From contig NC_079219.1 in NCBI RefSeq assembly GCF_029633865.1, positions 15,841,810 to 15,905,809 of the forward strand: DNA of 64,000 nucleotides. The letters are read 5' to 3'. Made by a program: the position numbers and the translations under genes. The notes under the pieces were generated by a model, which was not told where the DNA came from, made no database searches, and saw only the letters and a program-made list of their open reading frames with translations. This document shows positions 60,983 to 64,000 of this stretch, in pieces; position 1 is the first letter of the stretch; each line of letters opens with the position of its first letter. Source of the DNA: Lampris incognitus. Taxonomy: Eukaryota; Chordata; Actinopteri; Lampriformes; Lampridae.

Positions 60983-62728
60983 CTAGGGACAATTTAGTAT
61001 GGCCGATTCACCTGACCTGCATGTCTTTGGACTGTGGCAGGAAACTGGAGCACCCGGAAGAAACATGGGGAGAACATGCAAACTCCACACAGAGGATGAC
61101 CTGGGATGACTTCCAAGGTTGGACTACCCCAGGGCTCAAAGGACCTTCTTACTGTGAGGCGACTGGGCTAACCACTGTGCCACCCAACAATGAAATCCTC
61201 ACTACGCATTATAGTGGTGGTGAAATCCATGTTCTCTTGCTCACAAAACCTTTCTGACAGTGTCTACACATACCACAATGCATTGCACACAAGTGTCTGT
61301 CTGCATCATTGTCCATACTATGCACTAATGTTGTAGAATTTTAAATCCATCATTGGAAATGTAGCTTAGCTGAGAGATAGAGGATGTGTTTTTGAACATC
61401 TCTGGAGTATGACGGAGATTAGAAACCCAAGCCGAACCAGGCTGTAAGTTTCTTTCACCAAAACAGCTCCAGGAATAGACATGGTCAGAAAGCGCTCCAA
61501 CAGCTGTTCAAATGCTATCCCTTTTGCAGACAGATGTTTTAAATCAGTGAATTGTCCCTTTAATTTATACTATACATAGGGCAACACACAGAAAAGGATA
61601 CAAGTAATTCTGAGATCAAATACTTTAGTAAAATGTCAGAGTCTTTATGACCTTGATAATACAAATACATGGAATAAGTATAAATTTCAGTCTTAAGCAT
61701 TAAATTTGAGAACTAGTGGATATTACTAACATAATTAGAAATTCAGGCCGTTTATTGTTTGGGCTGAATGTTAACACCTGTTTTTATATTATAACACTAG
61801 TGTAATATTTTCCCTTCATAATCACATTTGCTCCCAATATTTTGATCCCATTCGTGGAAGAATGTTGAACATTACACTTTGTATACATTTCATGACCTAT
61901 GACCTTTTGAAGGTAGTTATGCCGAAGACTTTAAGATCGAGTATAATTAACCATTTCACAAAGTTCTGTTTCTCATCTCTTGGTATAGATATTCCACTAG
62001 GTAGACAGAGAAGAGTGTGTCCTTGAATATTCAGCTAAAACTGTTTTGCACCCCATCCTATCTCCAAAACAGTATGAAACTGAGCTTGTGTGAAGTTCAC
62101 CCTCAGAGGAGGAGAATCACTGTTTCCCCTCCCAAGGCTCTCTTGTTCATATATTCTATTGACAAACTGCAGAAAAAAATTAACTGAAAGGTTGTTTCAC
62201 AATCAGGCAAGCCAGGACATTAATCTAATAATAGCATTATGCTTTAATGTTTTTAAATAAAACCGAATTTGATCCTTTGTTGCCTTTGCAGATTCTATTT
62301 TCGCTTCAGCCAAATGTAGGCAAAAATGAACGATAAATCAAAACGATTCCGCTGTCTAATAAAACTTATCCTCATATACCAGAGGCCTACATATCCCAAA
62401 ATCCTTGCATTTTTTTCCCTCGTATTTTTTGATATCATTATTAAGAGCTGTCAAGAGACTTCTAAGTTAGCTGAACATTTATCTGATGCCTCTAAAGTTT
62501 TAAGGAATACCACACAACGATTCATGTCACTCAAAAGTAAACCCACCCATTAATGAACCATGTCAATCACAATCTGATTTTATTAACTTCACATGCCTTA
62601 GATCTTGTCATCTCGTCCGAGGCCAGAGAGATGATGCTCTTCGTCCTTGGGTTGGTGATTTCCTCTATCTTGCTGGCAACGATCAGCTCAATGGTCTGAA
62701 GAATCACCACTCTGTGGCTCACTATTAA
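24592..62728 (-). CDS. mroh1: Maestro heat-like repeat-containing protein family member 1 (5' end outside window)
   Basis: A large, soluble HEAT-repeat protein; in Dictyostelium an Mroh1 protein is associated with lysosomes, and its role in fish is inferred only. Forty-two exons, each with a plausible acceptor and donor and matching phase, join into 4,737 bases: 1,578 residues and TGA, with no internal stop. Compared from memory with human MROH1 (about 1,640 residues), conserved blocks occur in order: [106 protein letters not shown] and the C-terminal [13 protein letters not shown]. Only about 60 N-terminal residues are missing, beyond 64 kb. All other internal introns are GT-AG; the first visible one is GC-AG. 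It runs convergently to cck. Confidence 0.95.
24762..25194 (-). mobile_element. tRNA-derived SINE, family A, copy 4
   Basis: Full-length copy in the last mroh1 intron. Target duplication acactggacaattt at 24747-24760 and acattggacaattt from 25196 (one mismatch). Confidence 0.92.
25278..25343 (-). CDS. mroh1: mroh1 exon 41
   Basis: [20 protein letters not shown] then K plus one base; phases 1 and 1; donor G|GTAGGT. Confidence 0.92.
25992..26858 (+). mobile_element. Penelope-like element fragment with inverted terminal repeats
   Basis: About 250-bp inverted repeats at 25992-26247 and 26610-26858 (for example aatcaaagaaagttgaat at the left outer end, inverted at the right outer end) flank a core. 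On the + strand the core (26197-26550) encodes a GIY-YIG-type endonuclease segment: [20 protein letters not shown] then [14 protein letters not shown]. Such a domain next to repeated termini is characteristic of Penelope-like retroelements (Neptune type). No reverse transcriptase is present, so this is a terminal remnant. It lies in the intron between mroh1 exons 40 and 41. Confidence 0.75.
27088..27190 (-). CDS. mroh1: mroh1 exon 40
   Basis: [20 protein letters not shown] then [14 protein letters not shown] plus one base; phase 0 in, 1 out; donor G|GTATGT. Confidence 0.94.
27557..27691 (-). CDS. mroh1: mroh1 exon 39
   Basis: 45 codons, [20 protein letters not shown] through FINDLTKYL; phase 0 to 0. 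LHYGEF matches human LHFGEF. Confidence 0.94.
27871..28020 (-). CDS. mroh1: mroh1 exon 38
   Basis: 50 codons, [20 protein letters not shown] through DPNPQVVK; phase 0 to 0; donor AAG|GTATGA. Confidence 0.94.
28154..28275 (-). CDS. mroh1: mroh1 exon 37
   Basis: [20 protein letters not shown] then [14 protein letters not shown]; phase 1 in, 0 out; donor AAT|GTAGGT. Confidence 0.92.
28715..28781 (-). CDS. mroh1: mroh1 exon 36
   Basis: [20 protein letters not shown] then DP plus one base; phase 0 in, 1 out; donor G|GTAAGA. Confidence 0.92.
28924..28972 (-). mobile_element. Terminal scrap of RTE-like element
   Basis: About 45 bp matching, inverted, the 3' end of the element at 2819-3368: a (CTA)n run, then ggggtcgccac and ggatcatccgtttcc. 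Confidence 0.6.
29214..29360 (-). CDS. mroh1: mroh1 exon 35
   Basis: 49 codons, [20 protein letters not shown] through [10 protein letters not shown]; phase 0 to 0. [12 protein letters not shown] matches human VRRLVLRGLANL, a HEAT repeat. Confidence 0.94.
29612..29726 (-). CDS. mroh1: mroh1 exon 34
   Basis: [20 protein letters not shown] then [12 protein letters not shown]; phase 2 in, 0 out; donor GAG|GTGACA followed by a CA repeat. Confidence 0.93.
30156..30253 (-). mobile_element. tRNA-derived SINE, family B, 5'-truncated copy
   Basis: Only the 3' part (ccattatccaaaccgcttat and the ggcggcaggcgcagagacac block), with a small internal deletion, flanked by the perfect 12-bp duplication gtcatctctaca at 30144-30155 and 30254-30265. 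Confidence 0.85.
30780..30917 (-). CDS. mroh1: mroh1 exon 33
   Basis: [20 protein letters not shown] then [20 protein letters not shown]; phases 2 and 2; donor AG|GTATAC. Confidence 0.93.
31154..31317 (-). CDS. mroh1: mroh1 exon 32
   Basis: [20 protein letters not shown] then [20 protein letters not shown], ends SFHVA plus two bases; phase 0 in, 2 out; donor GG|GTGAGT. Confidence 0.91.
31861..32057 (-). mobile_element. tRNA-derived SINE, family A, copy 5 (head missing)
   Basis: Carries the tail and middle (ccccaattgtatccggccaa and the cttcttttcacctgacagt block) but stops before the tRNA-like head. Confidence 0.88.
32104..32146. repeat. (TG)n microsatellite
   Basis: CA in the mroh1 sense, about 20 nt after the donor of exon 31. 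Confidence 0.9.
32165..32330 (-). CDS. mroh1: mroh1 exon 31
   Basis: [20 protein letters not shown] then [20 protein letters not shown], ends NSQPLA; phase 2 in, 0 out; donor GCT|GTAAGT. A truncated SINE lies about 110 bp into the following intron. Confidence 0.92.
32571..32668 (-). CDS. mroh1: mroh1 exon 30
   Basis: [20 protein letters not shown] then [12 protein letters not shown] plus two bases; phase 0 in, 2 out. Confidence 0.92.
32798..32854 (-). CDS. mroh1: mroh1 exon 29
   Basis: 19 codons, [19 protein letters not shown]; phase 0 to 0; donor CAG|GTCAGA. Confidence 0.9.
33037..33090. repeat. (CA)n(TA)n microsatellite
   Basis: CA units at 33037-33055, then TA units to 33090, in the intron between mroh1 exons 28 and 29. 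Confidence 0.9.
33552..33704 (-). CDS. mroh1: mroh1 exon 28
   Basis: 51 codons, [20 protein letters not shown] through RGAGLQEL; phase 0 to 0. KRLPPQQL matches human KRLPPDQL. Confidence 0.94.
34383..34495 (-). CDS. mroh1: mroh1 exon 27
   Basis: [20 protein letters not shown] then [17 protein letters not shown]; phase 1 in, 0 out; donor AAG|GTAGAC. Confidence 0.93.
34688..35060 (-). mobile_element. tRNA-derived SINE, family B, full-length
   Basis: The head at the right end reads, on the - strand, gggcggcacggtggcgcagt, the A-box-like region, but the B-box region is decayed. A CA array sits inside. Perfect 11-bp target duplication aatatactaac at 34677-34687 and 35061-35071. Confidence 0.9.
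35100..35553. repeat. Unassigned repeat-like segment, left half
   Basis: GC-richer than its surroundings, with a hairpin-forming stretch at 35385-35430 (gcctgcgtctccgcc and gcagacgcaggc). Together with 36028-36725 it may be a single old DNA element split by a SINE. The family is not identified. Confidence 0.3.
35568..36013 (-). mobile_element. tRNA-derived SINE, family A, copy 6
   Basis: Full-length. Target duplication gtcataaac at 35554-35562 and 36019-36027. Confidence 0.92.
36028..36725. repeat. Unassigned repeat-like segment, right half
   Basis: Contains tgtcagagagcgcgctgctt and the gcacagcgtgtcccaaaatt region, which look like an old DNA transposon or unclassified dispersed repeat. No coding frame is supported. 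Confidence 0.3.
36770..36820. repeat. (TA)n(CA)n microsatellite
   Basis: TA units followed by CA units in the intron between mroh1 exons 26 and 27. Confidence 0.9.
37191..37326 (-). CDS. mroh1: mroh1 exon 26
   Basis: [20 protein letters not shown] then [17 protein letters not shown] plus one base; phase 0 in, 1 out; donor G|GTACTC. Confidence 0.92.
37678..37727. repeat. (TG)n microsatellite at a splice donor
   Basis: CA in the mroh1 sense, starting within a few bases of the exon 25 donor at 37729. Confidence 0.95.
37730..37834 (-). CDS. mroh1: mroh1 exon 25
   Basis: 35 codons, [20 protein letters not shown] through YLDNLTVK; phase 0 to 0. A (CA)24-type repeat begins about 4 nt after the donor AAG|GTATAC. 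Confidence 0.93.
39440..39535 (-). CDS. mroh1: mroh1 exon 24
   Basis: 32 codons, [20 protein letters not shown] through DGLQSIFK; phase 0 to 0; donor AAG|GTGAGA. Confidence 0.93.
39877..40018 (-). CDS. mroh1: mroh1 exon 23
   Basis: [20 protein letters not shown] then a charged linker [20 protein letters not shown]; phase 2 in, 0 out. A CA repeat starts about 6 nt after the donor. Confidence 0.9.
40405..40770 (-). mobile_element. tRNA-derived SINE, family A, copy 7 (head truncated)
   Basis: The tail and body are complete, but the match stops at aattgtgcctgtagggacgt, so the last part with the A/B boxes is missing. Confidence 0.88.
41073..41152 (-). CDS. mroh1: mroh1 exon 22
   Basis: [20 protein letters not shown] then TTCANL plus two bases; phase 0 in, 2 out; donor AT|GTATCC. 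Confidence 0.87.
41262..41384 (-). CDS. mroh1: mroh1 exon 21
   Basis: 41 codons, [20 protein letters not shown] through KQELIAVML; phase 0 to 0; donor CTG|GTTAGT. Confidence 0.93.
42434..42875 (-). mobile_element. tRNA-derived SINE, family A, copy 8
   Basis: Full-length. Perfect target duplication tgatcccagca at 42417-42427 and 42876-42886. Confidence 0.93.
43555..43581 (-). CDS. mroh1: mroh1 exon 20 (27-nt microexon)
   Basis: Nine codons, VLGIKIETK, between acceptor gtcatacag and donor AAG|GTATAG; phase 0 to 0. Human MROH1 has VLGIKVETK at the same place. Confidence 0.92.
43807..44190 (-). mobile_element. tRNA-derived SINE, family A, copy 9 (internal deletion)
   Basis: The tail and head are present, but about 60-70 bp are missing around 44062. 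Perfect 9-bp target duplication caacatcac at 43798-43806 and 44191-44199. Confidence 0.92.
44200..45260. other. mroh1 intron sequence, nothing further seen
   Basis: Unique intronic DNA between exons 19 and 20; no exon, repeat family or RNA gene recognised. Confidence 0.5.
45261..45407 (-). CDS. mroh1: mroh1 exon 19
   Basis: 49 codons, [20 protein letters not shown] through CISKHFNTK; phase 0 to 0; donor AAG|GTAACT. Confidence 0.94.
45742..45864 (-). CDS. mroh1: mroh1 exon 18
   Basis: 41 codons, [20 protein letters not shown] through SQSIFNLLK; phase 0 to 0; donor AAA|GTACAA. Confidence 0.93.
46038..46157 (-). CDS. mroh1: mroh1 exon 17
   Basis: 40 codons, [20 protein letters not shown] through RHNDTIERE; phase 0 to 0; donor GAG|GTGCTT. 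Confidence 0.93.
47201..47308 (-). CDS. mroh1: mroh1 exon 16
   Basis: 36 codons, [20 protein letters not shown] through HALEEK; phase 0 to 0. Confidence 0.93.
47408..47831 (-). mobile_element. tRNA-derived SINE, family A, copy 10
   Basis: Nearly complete, with the A- and B-box-like head at the right end (B-box region gtttgaatccc). It starts 100 bp upstream of the exon 16 acceptor. Confidence 0.92.
48395..48447 (-). CDS. mroh1: mroh1 exon 15
   Basis: 53-nt exon: [17 protein letters not shown] after a shared Glu codon; phase 1 in, 0 out; donor AAG|GTCTGA is weak. Confidence 0.87.
49047..49188 (-). CDS. mroh1: mroh1 exon 14
   Basis: [20 protein letters not shown] then [15 protein letters not shown] and PPLLSLLE plus one base. 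The SLNIHP block matches human VLHPNIHP. Confidence 0.88.
49491..49944 (-). mobile_element. tRNA-derived SINE, family A, copy 11
   Basis: Full-length, in the intron between mroh1 exons 13 and 14. Short target duplication gtttctt at 49484-49490 and 49945-49951. Confidence 0.92.
50259..50299 (-). CDS. mroh1: mroh1 exon 13
   Basis: A 41-nt exon completing Asp and encoding [13 protein letters not shown]; phase 1 in, 0 out; donor CTG|GTGGGT. The acceptor has a long pyrimidine tract. Confidence 0.85.
50635..50779 (-). CDS. mroh1: mroh1 exon 12
   Basis: [20 protein letters not shown] then [14 protein letters not shown], ends DFTQQ plus one base; phase 0 in, 1 out. Confidence 0.93.
51014..51121 (-). 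CDS. mroh1: mroh1 exon 11
   Basis: 36 codons, [20 protein letters not shown] through TIGHLAD; phase 0 to 0; donor GAC|GTATGT. Confidence 0.9.
51187..52262 (-). mobile_element. L2-like non-LTR retrotransposon 3' fragment
   Basis: On the - strand, 51454-52056 is an uninterrupted piece of LINE ORF2: [20 protein letters not shown], then [20 protein letters not shown] and [15 protein letters not shown], with [21 protein letters not shown] shift leads to the last part, [20 protein letters not shown], at 51384-51608. It is 5'-truncated, in the intron between mroh1 exons 10 and 11, and in the same orientation as the gene. Confidence 0.85.
52547..52669 (-). CDS. mroh1: mroh1 exon 10
   Basis: 41 codons, [20 protein letters not shown] through CALPDTYQ; phase 0 to 0. 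The [13 protein letters not shown] block is nearly invariant relative to human MROH1. Confidence 0.94.
52848..52921 (-). CDS. mroh1: mroh1 exon 9
   Basis: [20 protein letters not shown] then HSNK; phase 1 in, 0 out; donor AAG|GTAAGG. Confidence 0.92.
53205..53250. repeat. (TG)n microsatellite
   Basis: CA in the mroh1 sense, about 70 nt after the donor of exon 8. Confidence 0.9.
53318..53431 (-). CDS. mroh1: mroh1 exon 8
   Basis: [20 protein letters not shown] then [17 protein letters not shown]; phases 1 and 1; donor A|GTGAGA. Confidence 0.92.
54476..54554 (-). CDS. mroh1: mroh1 exon 7
   Basis: [20 protein letters not shown] then RCFSLL plus one base; donor TTAG|GTACAA; phase 0 in, 1 out. 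Confidence 0.92.
54600..56003. other. mroh1 intron sequence, nothing further seen
   Basis: Unique AT-rich intronic DNA between exons 6 and 7, with a CA-rich stretch at the exon 6 donor. Confidence 0.5.
56004..56096 (-). CDS. mroh1: mroh1 exon 6
   Basis: 31 codons, [20 protein letters not shown] through LSALHQQ, phase 0 to 0. CA-rich sequence begins about 5 nt after the donor. Confidence 0.93.
56461..56910 (-). mobile_element. tRNA-derived SINE, family A, copy 12
   Basis: Full-length. Faces copy 13 head to head with a 63-bp spacer. Confidence 0.92.
56974..57428 (+). mobile_element. tRNA-derived SINE, family A, copy 13
   Basis: Full-length, the only copy in mroh1 on the strand opposite to the gene. 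Target duplication agaataatgttacgt at 56959-56973 and agaataaagttacat at 57429-57443 (two mismatches). Confidence 0.93.
57511..57651 (-). CDS. mroh1: mroh1 exon 5
   Basis: 47 codons, [20 protein letters not shown] through [11 protein letters not shown], phase 0 to 0. HEAT-type helices; closely matches the human LEEQLPKLLP region. Confidence 0.93.
58699..58850 (-). CDS. mroh1: mroh1 exon 4
   Basis: Encodes [20 protein letters not shown] and the highly conserved [18 protein letters not shown]; ends SRESK in phase 0; donor AAG|GTAATG. Confidence 0.93.
59219..59320 (-). mobile_element. RTE-like terminal scrap inside a (TA)n tract
   Basis: TA repeats at 59219-59248 and 59304-59320 enclose about 53 bp matching, inverted, the extreme 3' end of the element at 2819-3368 ((CTA)n, ggctgctccc, ggggtcgccacagcggatca). 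Confidence 0.65.
59937..60035 (-). CDS. mroh1: mroh1 exon 3
   Basis: Encodes [18 protein letters not shown], then [14 protein letters not shown]; phases 1 and 1; donor TCTG|GTAAGT. Confidence 0.93.
60544..60706 (-). CDS. mroh1: mroh1 exon 2
   Basis: Starts [18 protein letters not shown] and ends LANLSDSN plus one base; donor G|GTAAGA. Phase 0 in, 1 out. Confidence 0.93.
60819..61186 (-). mobile_element. tRNA-derived SINE, family B, full-length
   Basis: Same structure as 34688-35060, with an internal CA array. Target duplication acaataaaatcc at 60807-60818 and acaatgaaatcc at 61187-61198 (one mismatch). It lies in the GC-AG intron between visible exons 1 and 2. Confidence 0.9.
62597..62728 (-). 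CDS. mroh1: mroh1 exon 1 of 42 visible
   Basis: 44 codons, phase 0 to 0: starts [10 protein letters not shown], ends ASDEMTRSK. Acceptor gctcctgtag. The donor is AAG|GCATGT, a GC donor; the nearest GT would add a stop codon. Confidence 0.87.
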
Positions 62729-64000
62729 CTACAGGAGCAGAGAGGAGCGGGCAGGGAACACGAAGAAGGTAAGAACTGAAATTGGTTTAATAGAACAGGG
62801 TCTTATCTACTTCTTTAATTACTTCTATCCCCAAGATTAAATCACAGTGATTTGCCAAACTGTATAAAGCCTTTGTCCTCAGCCTTTGTCCAAAGGTGAC
62901 ATCACGTCACCTGAGGGGGCTTAGCAAGGTTATGTCAGCAGGCATCAGGAAGATACGCTGGACAGGGCAACAGTTCATTGTAGGACGGACGGACACACGC
63001 AAAAAAATCACATTAATATCTATGTTATGCCTGTGGGCATGTCTTTGTTTGTATAGCAGAAGGAGATGGGAGTTCCTGGAGGGAACCAGAGAAAGCACAT
63101 GCAAAATCCACTTAGGGGTTCTGGGATTAAACCCAGGATTACCTGGTTGTGAGGCAACCTGGCCACTGATGATGCACAAGCCAGTGCATTCTTAGAGCAG
63201 GTCCCAGGCCCGGATAAATGGGGAGGGTTGCGTCAGGATGGGCATCCTGCATAAAACCTTTGCCAAATCAAATATGCGGATCGTAGTAGTAGTAAATCTG
63301 GCTGTGAGGCCACTTTACAATTTATACTCCGGTCATGTGAGCTGTTTAAAAGGTTAACATCAAGGATGTTCTGTTGACCGGCGCATTTCCTCATTTGAAT
63401 GGGTAATGGCGGTGTCATCTCATAATCACATGATCAACTGCTGCGACAGGGAGATAAGATGTTTGCTGCACCACCAGAAGATGTGTGCGGCAGACATCCT
63501 CTGCAGCAAAGTTAGGGAGTAAATTAAACAAATTAAATATCATCCAGACAAGCTGAATGTGGTCTTTTCTCAGACTTCCTCATGGGCTGACATTATTTTG
63601 AGTCTGCAACAAAGTTTTGAATTGAATTATGCTACTGACGTGGGAACACTGTATAACCTTGTGGGTAGTGGACTAAAAAAAAACAAGCAAATGATCACCG
63701 AGATAGAAAAGCAAAAGAAATAAAGGATGCCTAACCTTTGTACAGGTATAAAAGCTTGAATTACACACTGTCAGTAACAAGACAAGCCACCGTTTGTTAG
63801 GAGCTCTGAGGGGCCCTTGAAATGTGACAGGGTTTACCAGATTAGCTAATGACTGTTGTTAGTTACCGCAGCTAAGAAATATATGCATTCACAACAAGAA
63901 ATAAATGCATCACACAAGTATTATCTCTCACCACTTCCCATAACACTGGTGTGCTGTCGCTGTGAAAATCCATATTTTGTTCCCTTTTTAGTCACCAGAA
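62729..64000 (-). other. mroh1: mroh1 upstream intron
   Basis: No exon encoding the missing N-terminal residues was found here. 62925-63175 looks like a very old family B SINE copy (ggattaaacccaggatt and gttgtgaggcaacctggcca remain). 63187-63297 is an RTE-related tail with gcatcctgcataaaaccttt and a (TAG)n end. Confidence 0.5.

Noticed and set aside
63233-63418. Possible upstream mroh1 exon
   Set aside because: The translation does not match the expected N-terminal region and the sequence overlaps an RTE-type tail.

Overview
This is vertebrate nuclear DNA from a bony fish (teleost): large introns with GT/AG splice sites, abundant (CA)n, (TA)n and (GATA)n microsatellites, fish-type retrotransposons (Rex3/RTE, L2-like, L1/Tx1-like, Penelope-like), Tc1 and hAT DNA transposons, and two tRNA-derived SINE families. 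The species cannot be fixed from the sequence alone.

Two genes are recognised. On the + strand at about 9.1-16.2 kb lies a complete cholecystokinin precursor gene (cck): TATA box, non-coding exon 1, three coding exons, 132 residues, with the peptide core DYMGWLDF followed by the amidation signal GRR. On the - strand from 62.7 kb down to 24.6 kb lies mroh1 (maestro heat-like repeat family member 1). I could splice 42 consecutive coding exons with consistent phases into one uninterrupted 1,578-residue reading frame that ends in a stop at 24592. Only the first roughly 60 N-terminal residues lie beyond the right edge. The two genes are convergent (tail to tail).

Layout: 0.6-3.4 kb, decayed non-LTR retrotransposons; 3.4-5.8 kb, featureless AT-rich DNA; 5.8-7.5 kb, a Tc1 element with an intact transposase frame and perfect 27-bp ends; 7.8-9.0 kb, a SINE and a hAT-like element abutting the cck promoter; 9.1-16.2 kb, cck with a SINE and an L2-like fragment in intron 2; 16.2-22 kb, intergenic, with a triple nested insertion (LINE, then SINE, then hAT-like MITE) and a palindromic MITE; 22-24.6 kb, probable mroh1 3' UTR; 24.6-62.7 kb, mroh1, whose introns carry ten copies of one SINE family, three of another, a Penelope-like element and an L2-like element; 62.7-64 kb, upstream mroh1 intron.

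No unknown multi-gene system was found. The observations most worth a second look are the Met-to-Leu change in the cck active core, a required GC-AG intron in mroh1, CA repeats placed just after many mroh1 donors, the datable triple nest, a long SINE inverted repeat inside an mroh1 intron, and the intact Tc1 transposase.
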